From contig MNCI01006894.1 of the NCBI GenBank assembly GCA_015680685.1, positions 4,984-68,983 of the forward strand: a DNA stretch of 64,000 nucleotides, read 5' to 3'. Position numbers and translations under genes: made by a program. The notes below the pieces were generated by a model. It did not search any database and was not told the origin of the DNA. It was given only the letters and a program-made list of their open reading frames with translations. Of the stretch, positions 10,644-22,700 are shown piece by piece. The number at the start of each line of letters is the position of its first letter. Within the stretch, counting starts at the first letter, position 1. The DNA comes from Gnetum montanum. Its lineage: Eukaryota; Streptophyta; Gnetopsida; Gnetales; Gnetaceae.

Positions 10644-11255
10644 GTTTTTATTAGGTTATTACTATGTTAATCTTACCAATGAACTACCTTCAGGCATGGG
10701 TAACATGTCTTTCCAGTGACATGATAAGGTAGCACTTATTTGATAACCTAATTCCATTTCTCATTAGAAATCAAGTAAATAATACAACTTGATAACAAGA
10801 TAAGACTTATAGTAGTAGCTTTAGAGAATCCACAAGTCCCCTTGATGTCACACCCTCTTCATTTCCACTTGGTTATTCACTTTTCTATCCAAGCATAATG
10901 ATCACAAGTTTATTTTAGTTTTATTATGAAAAGAATGTCATTATGTTCATGGTAAGTACCTCTTATTATTGGAAATGAATGGATGAATGATGTGATTTCA
11001 CTATATATGCAATTAATCCTTTAATGATTTGATAACATAGGATGAAATTATCATTGTTTTGACCACATCTTATTTTATTCCTTTACACTTTATTAGAAAA
11101 ATCAACAAAAATATGTTCATGAAAAATAGTGACAGTAAATAAAGAATGAGAAATAGGTAAGAAAGGAAAATGTATAAAGAATTTGAAAGATATTAAAGAA
11201 TGAAAAATGATTAAGAAATGTGAAAAGTGAAAAGTATAAAATAATGGATAGGATA
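10644..11255 (-). other. 3' interior of element B
   Basis: It aligns by eye with 51413-52190 of element A: both share ccttcaggcatgggtaacat (10690 and 51410) and a tcacaccct block (10847 and 51798). It is AT-rich and noncoding. In minus-strand order it follows the post-ORF region at 58952-59080, from which element A separated it. Confidence 0.6.
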
Positions 11256-11260
11256 TCAAG

Positions 11261-12111
11261 TGATGAGCAGTGAGGTACCGCTACGCCTAACCATAAAAAG
11301 TAGTAAGGCATTTACATGCGATCCAGTCAAATTCCATGAACCTATAGTTCTCCAGTGCACTAGTTCTTTTAAGAATTAAAATGGACATTGAGAATGTTCA
11401 TTGTCTTTCCAACTACACTTGTGAAGCTCAAGGATATGGTTTAAGTTGAATTGAGGTAGATTTTTATCATTTTATGTTATATAAGTTTAATCACCTACAA
11501 CAAGAATGCAAGGTAGAGTAATTTAAGATCTAATTCACTCACTGCCTAGCTAGCTTAACACAAGTACCCATCCCACTTTCCTGAACACATCCTGAACACA
11601 TATAGCGTTACTGGGCTACCAAACGTTAAACGTTGCTGGGTTACCAAACACTATATGTATGCTAGAAGTGGTCATGCTTGTGTTCATTAACAATTGGAAA
11701 TTAATTGCTTAATTTAAATGAATTAAAGTAAAGTGCATTAAAGGGAACATTAACCTATTCTTAGTGTTGCAAGGATTATCAAAAAGGGTTCATTTTTATT
11801 CTTGTTACACTACTATGCTCAAGTACATCAATGCTTGAAAAAAGATTCGAACACACTCAGACTCCTATTGCGGGCATTCAGAAAATATTTTAACTCTGGA
11901 GAAAAAAATTGCAAGAGCTTTGCTACTCTATACAAAAACTATGAAAAACTATCTGAAAATCGTGAGCCCAAGTGCTATATTTATAGGCTAGTGTATACCC
12001 CGCGATATCGAATATCTAACATTGCATCTTGGGCTTTGACATTGAGTATTTGATGTTGTGGCTCCGATATCAGGTATTTGATATCAGAGTATGTTAGAAC
12101 ATGACTCATCA
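11261..12111 (-). repeat. 3' LTR of element A
   Basis: Minus strand begins TGATGAGTCATG and ends GCTCATCA. TATA box (as tatttata) is at 11978-11985, with GATATC-type cores upstream at 11995-12090. It carries a short internal duplication (cctgaacacat twice near 11580-11600) not present in the 5' copy. Directly beyond its end is tcaag. Confidence 0.85.
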
Positions 12112-12125
12112 TACCCCCATGACTG
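12112..12125 (-). other. polypurine tract of element A
   Basis: The minus strand reads cagtcatgggggta immediately before the 3' LTR. The same catgggggtatga string precedes the 3' LTR of E at 30006. It would prime plus-strand synthesis. Confidence 0.75.
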
Positions 12126-13191
12126 AATGAAAGCTCGTCCTCTAATGAAGAAGAGGAGGAACAAGTTCCTTACAAAATATTAGGAAGGTGTGGGATTATT
12201 GACTAACATACAAATTAACTCAGATGGAACAAATAGACTCTGAGTGCCCAAGTGTACAGAGTTACAATCTTTTACAAAATTGGGTGTTTACAATAAGAGA
12301 AGTAAACACCCTAGGTAGAACTAACATCCACCCCTCTTGGTGGTTGAACGATAGAAAAGAAGAGTCAATTATCATGAATGGTCCTCGTCATGTGGTACTA
12401 CTGCATCATCCTTAGTGAAGATAGTCCCACTTCCAGTCCATGCTTCCCACTACAATCATAACAAAATCGTGAATTAGTATGCAATATGTAACACATAGTT
12501 GTTAAATGCCTTATCTTATCAATGGTTACACTTGGCTAGGTTGTGATTGTGGTAGCTTGATTTATTTAGGAGTGTTAGCAAGAAGGTTGACAAATAGGGT
12601 AAAATAGTTAAGCAATCCATTAAATTTGAAAAAGTTCTACACAAGAAAATATTTGAATAGGTTGTAAGAATTCACAACAATAAAAATGAAAGTTCATTGA
12701 AAAATGTTATGAAGCTCTAGACAATTGGGTGTCATTGATGAGGTAAACAAAAGGATTTGATTGTAAGAGTGTCTAAGGGTAGAAAACTTAACTAACCCCA
12801 CAAAACGATATGCAAGTGGGTCCTTCCCAAAGTAGGCATAGGTCTTTTATGCCCTTACATAACTTCAAACCAAAGAGTTCATGGGTTTCATGGATGATTA
12901 ATGGTTATGTAAGGTTAAGTACAAAAACTTGGAAGAAACTACCTAAGAATTTTGATAGATCAAACTAGGACATCAAACAAGAACATGAAACTAGCAGTGA
13001 GGTGAGACATGAAAAACATAGATGAATGAGAGAGAGTGGAATGGAGTTCTCTATTAAGGTCACATGAAGTCCCTTGTGAATTTTATAGTTAAAGGACCTC
13101 ATAGGATCCATCATTAGTCCACACCAAAACCAACCATGTTGAGTGACTTCACATCACCATTCTAAGACCAGCCCATCCCCCTGAGACATAA
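12126..13191 (-). other. 3' interior of element A, no gene
   Basis: AT-rich DNA between the polypurine tract and the insertion point of C. It includes a stretch near 12560-12960 that resembles 10060-10390. No frame with recognisable content. Confidence 0.55.
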
Positions 13192-13196
13192 GAGTG

Positions 13197-14896
13197 TGTG
13201 ATGACCAAAAATGTTAGTGGTTGGAATGTCAAGGGGTTTGTGGGAGCACAGTCTTGACCCCACCTCTCCACGAGGGCCCTTGTTAGGAAACAGAGGTAGA
13301 GTACCCTAGATGGTCTTGTTGATTGAATAGGGACTTCATTGGCTATAACCAAGGTATCAAGCGCAATCAGGTGGGAGGGGGGGGGGGGGGGGNAGCATCG
13401 ATGTTGTTCTTGGTAGTATTGAGGTTGACTAGGCCTGAGTGTAGCAAGGTCTCTTAGCACAAGAATATTAGTGCAAGTGTGCAAAAAACATGTAAAATAA
13501 CAAAAAAGTGTTAATTTGGTATTGAATGTCAAAAAAATGCTTAAAATGCAACAAAGTTTAAGAGAAAGAAAGGATGATGCCATCCTATATGAGGAGCATA
13601 ACAATTAAAAATGAGGTTTGTAGAGGTACGGAGTGTACAGATAGGTGCAGTAGCAGCATAGCTAGAGTCTTTGGGGTGTCCTGGGGTGAAGACTAACATC
13701 TATTGCAAGGTTCATGCTTGCTGGGTTGGTTGTTGTGATGTCTTGCGAGCTTGCAGTGCATTATGGTGCTGAGTGGGATGCAAAGGTGCTACCAAGGTGC
13801 TGATATGCTCTGGCGTACAGGGTGCTCAAGGTGCCTTGGGTGCCAACCGGTGCTGTAAGATGCTAACTACTACTTGGATTTGCTAGGAAAATGCTTCAAA
13901 TGTCAATTGCTAGAATCAATTACCAACCACTAGGGTGTAGAATGTGGGGGTATTTATAGGCTTAGGGTTAGCGTGAAGTGTGGCTCGTGTGTCATGTGGC
14001 AAAGGGCTAGGTGGGGCTACACTGAACCTTGCTATGCTCCCACTGGAGCAATTAGTGCTACGCTTTGAGATGCTCCACTACACCCCAAGAGACTACTAGA
14101 CTGGCTATGCTACTAAGACTACATGTGCTAAGATCGAAATGTACTTGTAAACAGTGCAAAATAGTGCAATTTGGAGGCTACACTTTGGGACTACATTCTC
14201 CCCTCTCTTGAGTGGGATTGAGTGTAGGTACAATTTTGGGACATAGAAGGGGTATAAAAAGAGTGCAAATTGCTGATTCTTCTTGCTAGAGGAGTGCTAG
14301 AGCTGAAATGAAGGCCTATGTTGAGCTCTGGAAGCTTTTGGAGGTAGTTTCTTGTTGCTACGCTAGCTACGATCTGGAGTGTAGCATAACAGTTGGGAAA
14401 TTCTTGCAAAAAACTGAAGTCTAGTGTGACTATGCTTGTTATGCTAAAGAGTGTAGTAGGATGGGATAGAGCATAGCATGGAAACTTAAGAAAAATTTGG
14501 CAAAAATTGCAGTCCTTGTTCTTGCTATTCCAACTACACTTGAGAGTGTAGTAGGAAGGGTAGCTTCAAGAGTTAGGTCTGCCAAATGCTTCTTTCATGT
14601 TAAGCTAGCTTGGAAAATTCTGGCTTGACACTGGCCATTGGAGTGCTACTACGCTAGAGAGCATAGCAAGATGAGTGTGAGCATAGCAAGACACTTCAAA
14701 AATTTTTTGTAGCTATTGTTGATGCTTAAAAGATTATGCAGATCTAGTTCTGTGTTGCATGCTATGTTGGCTATGCTCTAGAGCGTAGCCTTAGTAGTGG
14801 GATCATGGGCCAAATACTTAGAAAAAATTTTCCTTGTGTTGATACTTAGATAAATTTGTCATTGCAATTTTGTTGCCCAAATTTGGTGGTGTTTCA
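13197..14896 (-). repeat. 3' LTR of element C
   Basis: Minus strand begins TGAAACACC (as does the F LTR) and ends in CA at 13197. TATA (tatttata) is at 13951-13958. The outer half is full of gctatgctc/gagcatagc words that pair with each other. A G homopolymer with an N (13377-13393) disrupts it. It matches 49596-51322 along its length. Confidence 0.85.
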
Positions 14897-14912
14897 TTGG
14901 TCCCTCTTTGTT
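14897..14912 (-). other. polypurine tract of element C
   Basis: The minus strand reads aacaaagagggaccaa directly before TGAAACACC. Element F has aacaaagaggggccaa in the same place, which ties the two families together. Confidence 0.8.
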
Positions 14913-16499
14913 AACATTTGGAAGAGTGGCTCGAGAGACATTGATAAAGAACTCGAAACACTACAATAGACATGACACCAACATTGCTCATCAGTACCTG
15001 ATCGGATGATGTTTCACTAGGCTCAAGAGTGCTAAAGGGAATGGTATGTTATAAGTAATGGATGTAGGGAATTGGTTTGGAGATAGCAAGGGAGGAATGA
15101 GATGCAAACAATGTATCATGCTGCAAGATGCGGAGTCAGCACAACTGACTATGATCACAACACCAGGGTGGCTTGTCGTCCAAATGATGGCCTCTCATCA
15201 GAGTGCTTGTGAGAGAGCCTTCGCCCATAGCACTAGAATGGCTTACCCCTGACATGTTGGCCTCTTGTTGGAGTGCTTATGAGAAGGTCATTACGAATTT
15301 AAGGTTGCATTGGTTACAAAATTGCAGCTTTGTTAGATCTTGCCTGGGAATATGTTTTACCACTCCCCCCTTTTTTCTATGAAATGCTAGCTGCAATATG
15401 CTTATCATCAAGTGAACTTTGTGCCACTTAATGGGCTTTACTCAAAGATAACCATGTCACATCTGCAGGATAGGTGTTTCCTCCTCGAGATGAGTTATGT
15501 TACATCTACTTAGGCTTTGCCAGCTCACAGAGGCTTCCCATGGGATGAGTTGCATTACATTTGTCATGGGGTCTACAGTCAACTAAAAGAAGGGTGTCAT
15601 GTGCATTGGAGAAGCTTTCAAGGAAGGTGGGAAAATGTAGGGTGAAAGGGGTAAATGCAAGTAGGCTATAGCAGGATAATAGGGATGTGCACTCTCAATT
15701 AGCTTGGTGAGTCCAACCAAGCACATCGAAGCAATGTGGTGCCTTGCTGTTGTGATGAAACATGCCTTTGAATGACCACCTCTAGGGATTTGTACTACAA
15801 ACATAATGTAGAGGAAATAAAAAAACAACCACAAAACATGAGAGATAAAAGAAAACTGTTAGTTGTGAGGATGCTGCAAGTGCCACGAGTGTTGGACCAG
15901 TTGTAAGAGCTTGCAATGCCAATGTAGGAAGGCTAGGATAGGTGCTAGAGCCAGAAGGCTGTAAAAGCTCCAGTACCCACATCGGAAGCACCCAAAAGAG
16001 GCTAGTGAGGTAGCTGAAGACGATGATGATGCAGATGCTCAAGACTCCACACTAAGGATAGAAGCTTATAAATCTAGTAGGACGGTAGGACATCATGCTA
16101 CTGGATGCACTTCTAAGCCTAGGTAATGGTGAGGGCTAGAGGATGGTAATAGCCATAGTACTACTGGGACTCTAGTGGGTGGTGCTGATGGTGAGAGTCC
16201 CAACCATTGATGAAACACCCAAGGCTGGTGATGCTGTTAGCATAGCCTAGGGGTTGTACCACTGGTGATGATGGCAATAGCTTTGGAAGATTAGAAAAAT
16301 GCCTGAGGGCATTTCTGGAGGATCAGCAAAATGCTGAGGGTGATGACATTGCAAATGTTTTAGTGGCTTTTTGTTGATGACATGAACACAATTCTAGAAT
16401 TACAACACCCCACTCCACCTTGCCCATAAGGCATGAGCAGATGATGGTAGGTCAGTAGGATTCACACTCCCTTGTTTGTAGAACTGTGTGTATCGAGCT
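14913..16499 (-). other. 3' interior of element C, no gene
   Basis: Noncoding between the repeat array and the polypurine tract. Several GATGATG and gtgctga words, but no frame with recognisable protein content. Confidence 0.5.
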
Positions 16500-16970
16500 A
16501 TGCATGTTGAACTACGAATCCAATTTAAGGTCCTGGTAGACCATGATGTGCTAGTTTAAGGTCCTAGAAGACTATGATGTGCTAGTTTATAGTCCTAAAA
16601 GATTGTTGTGTGCTAGTTTAACATCGTGGTGGATGGTGGATGTTGTGCTAGTTTATCATCATGACGCAAGGATAGTTAGTGCTAGTTTAAAGTCATAGTA
16701 GACTATGCTGTGGATCCTAGTTTAGTGTCATAGCCCAAGGACAAGTTGTGCCAGTTTAAAGTCATAGTAGACTTGCTGTGCCAGTTTAACGTCATAGTGG
16801 ATGGGTGTGTTGTGGATGCTAGTTTAACATCATAACCCAAGGACATTCTGTGCCAGTTTATAGTCATAGTGGGTGTTCTATGCCAGTTTATAGTCATAGC
16901 GGACTATCTATGCCAATTTATAGTCATAACGGACTATCTGTGCTAGTTCATAGCCATAGCGGACTATGCT
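16500..16970. repeat. ctagttta repeat array 1 (about 14 units)
   Basis: Units of about 28-38 bp, each beginning c(t/c)agttta and containing a (g/c)tcatag core, end to end just after the integrase relic of C. Read on the minus strand it encodes a repetitive peptide with recurring TINWH/TLNWH words, a by-product of the array. Confidence 0.85.
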
Positions 16971-17059
16971 TATCTTGCTTTGCCGTTGATGCAATGTTGC
17001 ATGTCAGGTGTAGTACAATTTCATATATGAATGATTGATCAGATTGGCAAACTCATTGC

Positions 17060-18270
17060 CATCTAAATTAGTAAGCATGAACGCTCCATTGTCATTAGCC
17101 TTGGTGACTAAGAAAGGCCCTTCTTAGTTGGTTGAGAATTTATTCGCAAGTTCGTAAATGGCCTTGAGGACTAGGTCCCCTTCCTTGATCTGGCACTGGT
17201 GTTGATTGTGATGGTGCTTTTGTTGTTGCTTCTCTTGGTACCATTTGATGCGATCAAGCATTTGCATGCTCCTCCTCTATAGAGTCAAGGTCAATGGCTC
17301 TCAACTCGTTGTTTTGGGCCTCATCAATGAATCTTGAGAGGATCATGCAGAGTGATGGGACCTACAATTCAAGAGGCAAATTTGCTTCATACCCCTATAC
17401 AAGGCTATATGACATCTTCCCTGTTACTATTCTATGTATTGTGTTGTAGCCCATAGTGCGTAGACTAGTTGCTTATGCCATCATCATTTGCTATTGTTAA
17501 GCATCTTCTTTAGAAGGATGATGATGAGCTTGTTTGTGGCCTCTACTTGGCCATTCGCCTATGGGTACTATGGTGACGAAAAGGTGTGCTTGATGCCAAG
17601 GTATTTGTAGAAGGCTTTGGTTTCTACACTCTAAACTATGGCCCATTGTCTTTGACTATGGTCATGGGTAGACCAAATCGGATCACTATGTTGTGAAGGA
17701 TGAACTTGCAAACCTGCTATGATGTGGTCCTCCTAAGGGGAATGGCTTCAATCCACTTGGTAAAATATTCAATTATGGTTATGATGAAGCTATGCCCTAC
17801 AGAGGACTTAGGCATGATGGGCCCTATGATATCCAACCCCCAACATTGGAATGACCATGTGATCTACGTGGTGTGTAGTTTGGTTGGTGGCACATGCATT
17901 AAGTTGCAATGCTATTGATACACATCACACATCTTAACCTTGAAAACATAATAGTGCTCCATGTAAGGCCAATAGTAGCCTAAGCATTTGATTTTCAATG
18001 CCATTGCCCTGGGTGCTATGTGGCCTCCACACAGTCCCTCGTGGACTTGATCAATGATCATTTGCTTTTCACTATTGCTAACACAGGTTAGTAGTATGCC
18101 ATTGTGGGATCTATGACATGGTGTGCTATCACCTATGAGGAGGTACTACCATGACTATTTTTGCACTACATCCTTTTGAGTAGTGGTCAAATGCTGCGGA
18201 GGCTCATCCTATTGAAGGTATGACTTGATGTCATCATACCACTCTTTGCACATGAGATGTGCTTGTTGTG
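17060..18270 (-). pseudogene. integrase of element C
   Basis: Minus-strand translation across several stops shows a zinc-binding HHCC-like region, then WGLDIIGPI (first catalytic Asp), FIITIIEYFTKWIEAIPLR, and an Asp-Asn-Gly-Pro second acidic site. Further on come YSLV-GYEANLPLEL and, near 17150, IKEGDLVLKAIYELANKF, the usual C-terminal chain of a Ty3/gypsy integrase. The enzyme would insert the cDNA. It is broken by at least eight stops, most explainable as C-to-T changes. Confidence 0.8.
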
Positions 18271-18399
18271 GCTATGGATGCAATGTCAGTTACATGCATG
18301 ATAGGTTTAGTGCAATCCATTACTAAGGCAGGTAAGGCATGAAACATGTTGGATGCAATGCTTAAGGCTAATGTGGCTAATGTGTTAGGAACAACATTC

Positions 18400-18770
18400 T
18401 CGTTGTGGGGAATGTGTTGGATATCTGCAATTGCAAACCATCAGAGCAACTGCTTTGCCAAGTCACAATAAGGTTGTAAGTGTTGTGCTTTACAAGCGTA
18501 AACCTCCATAACTTGGTTGATAACCAATTGTGAATCACCTCGGATCACTACATTTCGAATCCCTATGTTACAAGCTGCTATAAGACCTCTACAGAGACCT
18601 TCGTACTTCGCTACGTTGTTAGTGGATGGAAATGTAAAATGATGAGCAAAGGGTTAAATCTCCTTGGAGGTGAATGTGATTATTGCAGCAACACTACCTC
18701 CTTGAGAGGTTGAAGTGCTATCGAAGTGTAAGATTGACTTAAATTTGCTAGGTTAAATTTGGTAGACACT
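18400..18770 (-). pseudogene. second (archaeal-like) RNase H of element C
   Basis: The minus strand reads FTFPSTNNVAKYEGLCRGL, then GIRNVVIRGDSQLVINQVM. The N-x-A-x-Y-E-x-L helix and GDSQLVxNQ strand are hallmarks of the extra RNase H acquired by the Tat lineage, separate from the RNase H next to RT. The first catalytic Asp region reads ILHFDSTSTSQGG. A stop interrupts it. Confidence 0.8.
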
Positions 18771-18879
18771 TGGCTTATATTGTTGACATGCTCATCTAGG
18801 AATTTTGGATATATAGTTGCTTGATCATTTATTGGTGAAGCCGTGAGTTGTGTGGCTATCGCTTGACCTTTGGTTGATG

Positions 18880-20150
18880 CTTACGCTATGTAGTGTAGGT
18901 CAAACTTCATGGTTATTGCTTTCCACCATGTGATTCAACTACTTTTGTAGATGTTCGTTGTGATTGCCCAGAGTACATTACTTTTGCAAATGATGTTTAC
19001 TTGACTATAGAAGAGATAATGCCTTCACTTCTTAAGTGCAAAGACTAAGGTAAGGTAGTTCTTTTTCATATTATTGTATTTTGCTTCATGGGTCACTAAT
19101 GCATAGCTTAAGTAGTATACAGGGACCTCTGAGCCATCATTTCACTTTTGGCAGAGCAGAGAAATGATGGATGTGTCAAAAGTTGCAAGGTAGATGTAAA
19201 AAGGTTTATCTCCTTGTGGAGGGTAGATTGTTGGAAGCTGGGCCAACTCTTGTTTGAGGTTATCAAATGCCTCTTGGCATTGAGGTATTCACTTGAAGCA
19301 GATTTCCTTTTTGAGCAAATGTTGCATTGGTTGTAGCTTGTCAGCCAATTGTGCAATAAACCGATGTATAAATTGTAATCTGCCTTGTAACCCACATAGT
19401 TTCTTAAGGTTAGTTGGTGGTGCTAAATTGATGATGGCCTTAACCTTATCAGGGTCTATGTGTATGCCTATTTCTGATACCATGAAACCTAGCATGTGAC
19501 TTGTCTTGATGCCAAGGACACACTTCTTAGGATTCAACCTAAGGTCATGTCTAAGGCAACATTTGAGTGAGTGGCCTATGTCATTTGTGTGATCGTTTGT
19601 CATTTTGGACTTAACTATTATGTTGTCAACGTAGTCATTGAGTAGATCTAACAAGTAATCACTAAAGATGTACATCATGACATGTTGGTAGGTTGCTCCT
19701 GCGTTCTTTAGTTCGAAAGGCATCATTGTATAACAAAATGTACCCTAGGGGGTCATGAAGGTTGTACTGAGTTGGTGATTTAGGTTGATCTAGATCTGGT
19801 TGTAACTAGAGAACCTATCCATGAAGAACAATAAGGCATGACCAGCCATGGTATTGACTAATTGATTGATACTAGGCAATAGAAAGTCATCTTTGATAGT
19901 CTCCTTGTTCAGGTCCCGGAAGTCTATGCAAATGCATATGCTTCTGTTTTTCTTAGGTACAACTACAATGCTGGAGATCCAATCTGCATAGTCAATGGCT
20001 CAAATGAAATTGGCCTTGTAAAGCTTAGTGATTTCATTGTAGACTACCAATGCCATGTTAGGCCTAACATTACAGGATTTCTGTTTAATTGGTTTTATGG
20101 AAGGGTCAAGGATGATATTGTGATGTACTACGTGAGGATCTAGGCTTGGC
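18880..20150 (-). pseudogene. reverse transcriptase and first RNase H of element C
   Basis: Minus-strand translation gives VRPNMALVVYNEITKLYKAN, then DYADWISSIVVVPKKN, ICIDFRDLNKETIKDDFLLP, and the finger/palm piece MPFELKNAGATYQHVMMYIF. The catalytic box reads YVDN where YVDD is expected. The connection domain and an RNase H (YYLSYALVTHEAKYNNMKKN) follow toward 18880. 19289-19726 is the longest stop-free piece. Together with the extra RNase H this is a Tat-type pol. The substitution at YVDD and other stops mean it is dead. Confidence 0.85.
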
Positions 20151-20480
20151 ATGTCCTCATAAGACCATGAAAATGCCTTGATGTTGTTTTTGAATGTCTT
20201 TGTGATGCTTGGGTGTGTTGAGGCTCTAACAAGGAACTAAGTTTTAGTGTCTTCACCTTGCTGTTGAGTGTTGTTGTAAGGACTTCGACGAGGGGATCCT
20301 TAGTGACATGACCTACCTCTAGATTAAGAGCCCTAACTAGATGGTTAGGCCAACCTAGTGGTGCTTCTATGGATGTTACCTAGATATCATGGATTGCAGG
20401 CTCAAGGTCTAGGCATTGGACATCGATGCATTAGATGACGTCACTATGAGGTTTCGTGAGGACCAAGGGTAAACAAAGAG
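20151..20480 (-). pseudogene. protease-RT spacer of element C pol
   Basis: The minus-strand frame LEVGHVTKDPLVEVLTT, upstream of RT, matches the acidic linker that normally lies between protease and RT in this group. It is stop-containing and has no domain of its own. Confidence 0.45.
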
Positions 20481-20654
20481 GCTTGCATGCACTCGTGTTG
20501 TAATCCTACGACATATCCTACAAAACAACCAAAAAGAACATCAAGCAGCACCTTTCTTAATAGAGTTGAAGTGCATAACATGAGGAAAGCAATGCAATGA
20601 ATAATTGCCTAAACATGTAAGAGTGAACATTAGGAAAGCAAGTGCGTAAACTAG

Positions 20655-20738
20655 TTTTGGACCTTGGCAGGCCATGATTGCTAGTTTAAGATCTTAGCGG
20701 ACCATGATTTGCTAGTTTAAGGTCTTAGTGGACTGTTA
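20655..20738. repeat. ctagttta repeat array 2 (2-3 units)
   Basis: tagtttaagatcttagcgg and tagtttaaggtcttagtgg units with gaccatgatt spacers, on the 5' side of pol in C. They belong to the same family as 16500-16970 and 44921-45203. Confidence 0.75.
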
Positions 20739-20739
20739 T

Positions 20740-21704
20740 TTGTGCAAGGTGCATTGGTTTAAGCCAAGTAAAGAATGTCTTGGTTATGGGACTAGGTTGG
20801 GTGTTTGCTAGGCAACCAAAAAAATATTAGAAATTTTTCTAACTTTGGTTGCTATGCTCACCCCTTGCTACACATGCCCCCTCTTGCTACGCTCCACAAG
20901 AAACTTAGGAAAATTTGCTGAAGTGTGGAAGCACCAATGCAATAGGTGATGCATTTAATTACCCTAGGAGGGTATATATGCATGATTCATTGAGGGTAAA
21001 TTGTCATTTTCCAAAGTGTGAACGAGAAGTTACAGAGCATAGCATAGTTTGAAATGGTAGCTAGAGCATAGCAAGTGGAGCGTAGCAACTAGAGTGTAGC
21101 ACCAAGATGACGTGGAAGAAGGAAGGCAATCCCTAGAATGCCTGTCGCAGGTGTAGGTGGAGGAGAGGAGAGCATTAGTGACTACCAAGTACACTCGCTA
21201 TGCTTATTCCTTGTTGTACCATTTTTCTTTACATTTTTGCTTTTCTTTCTTGCATTGGGATTTGGGTCATGGGGTAGCCTACCTTGGTAGGGACTACCGT
21301 CGCCTTGGCAGCCATGACTAGGAGGAGAAGATGTGCATGTGGGTTGTGGGTCTCTATTAATATGTTGTTTTATTATGGTTGTCTGCAACAAATGGGATAA
21401 GGGACAATGTGCAGGTTATGATGGATTTTGTACATTTATTTTCAAGGGATGTGACATGCAGGGTGAGGGAGGGGAAAAATGAGGGTTTTTTCCCAATAGT
21501 GGACTAGGATTTCCCTCACTCGGGGCCACACCATGTGGAAGACATAGAATGGTACAAAAATGGCCATTGCCAGGGCATGCATGGCTATGTTTCTTTGTCC
21601 CTTCCTTTTCTTTCTTTTGTTTAGTCTTCATATTACTGCTTGGATGAGGGCAACTAGTAGATTGGGGCAAGGGTTATGACTAATATGGCTGCAGCTAGGG
21701 GATA
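20740..21704. other. interior of element C, no gene
   Basis: Contains gctatgctc/gagcatagc words like those in the C LTR (20840-21090). Two short minus-strand open frames (21182-21391, 21416-21670) have no recognisable content. Ends at the gggtt duplication of element E. Confidence 0.5.
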
Positions 21705-21709
21705 GGGTT

Positions 21710-22566
21710 TGATGAATCATGGTTTTCCAGACCTTGATATTGGATGCACGATATCGGATACACAATATTGCAGCTTGGGTAACAATATCGTATACACGAT
21801 ATCATGATTTTTGTGTTAGCCTATAAATATAGCACTTAAGTGCACAGGAAGGGATTCATTAGTTAGTTGTTAGGAGTCGAGAGTCTTTTTGTTAATTTTC
21901 AATTCTTTTCCAAAGTGCATGCTTACAGTGTGATGCTTATAATTGTATGAAACCTTTGTTCAAGTGTGATGTACTTGGACATGCACACAATCGACAATAA
22001 AGATTCAGATTACTCCATCATTGTAGCATTAACTTAGTTTCTACTTGTTTAATTGTTGATTATTATTTATTATTTTCCTAGTTAATATTTCTTTATTATC
22101 ATTTGCTATTTCTGTTGATAATGCAGAATGAGTACATCTTAATCACAAACATTTAAATGTCACTATGTGGTAACCCAGTAGTGCATTAAGTAGTGCTTTG
22201 AGTGATGTGCCCTTGGTAATCCCAGAAGTAGTACATGAAGTCCAAGATGCATATGGATGATTAAGGATGGATGCTCATGGAACTTAGGCTAGCTTAGATT
22301 TTATTTCCTATTGCTCATTAGTTTAATCAAGTTATTTCTCATTGTCTTTAGAAGTAGCATAATATTAGAAATCACATCATACAACTCAATTTGGACTAAA
22401 CAATACATGACAAAGAAAATAGTAGTCTAGGTGGGAAGAAAGCGAACTTAAATCAACATATAACTATTTAGGTGCCACAACTAGTCCATCTGTGAAGTTC
22501 AACCAGATCATGTGTACACACTCGTATTCGTATGGTTGAGTGTAGGGGTACCTAGCCGCTCATCAT
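21710..22566 (+). repeat. 5' LTR of element E
   Basis: TGATGAATCATGG to CTCATCA. U3 has GATATTG/GATATC cores at 21738-21805, TATA (tataaata) at 21822-21829 and AATAAA at 21996-22001. The end matches the element 1 LTR end (cgtattcgtatgg near 22523). Confidence 0.9.
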
Positions 22567-22567
22567 T

Positions 22568-22585
22568 GGCACCGTTGTGAGGGAT
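22568..22585 (+). other. primer-binding site of E, decayed tRNA-Asp type
   Basis: tggcaccgttgtgaggga, four differences from the intact site at 1571 (14/18), consistent with age. Confidence 0.75.
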
Positions 22586-22700
22586 GATGCTAGTTATCTA
22601 GATTAGTTATATCATATAAAATCACTGTAATAAGGTATTAATGATATATCTTTTAGATAAAAGAAATTAAATTCAATTGAGTCATACATAATTCACGGAA

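Noticed and set aside
13149-13604. 151-codon minus-strand open frame
   Set aside because: It spans the C LTR boundary and a G homopolymer with N, with no conserved content in the partner LTR.
16500-16970. CRISPR-like array
   Set aside because: Units are degenerate and the spacers are part of the repeat; the DNA is plant and inside a retrotransposon.
16703-17038. Repetitive peptides on both strands (TINWH words, SHSG words)
   Set aside because: They are translations of the ctagttta array, not a gene.
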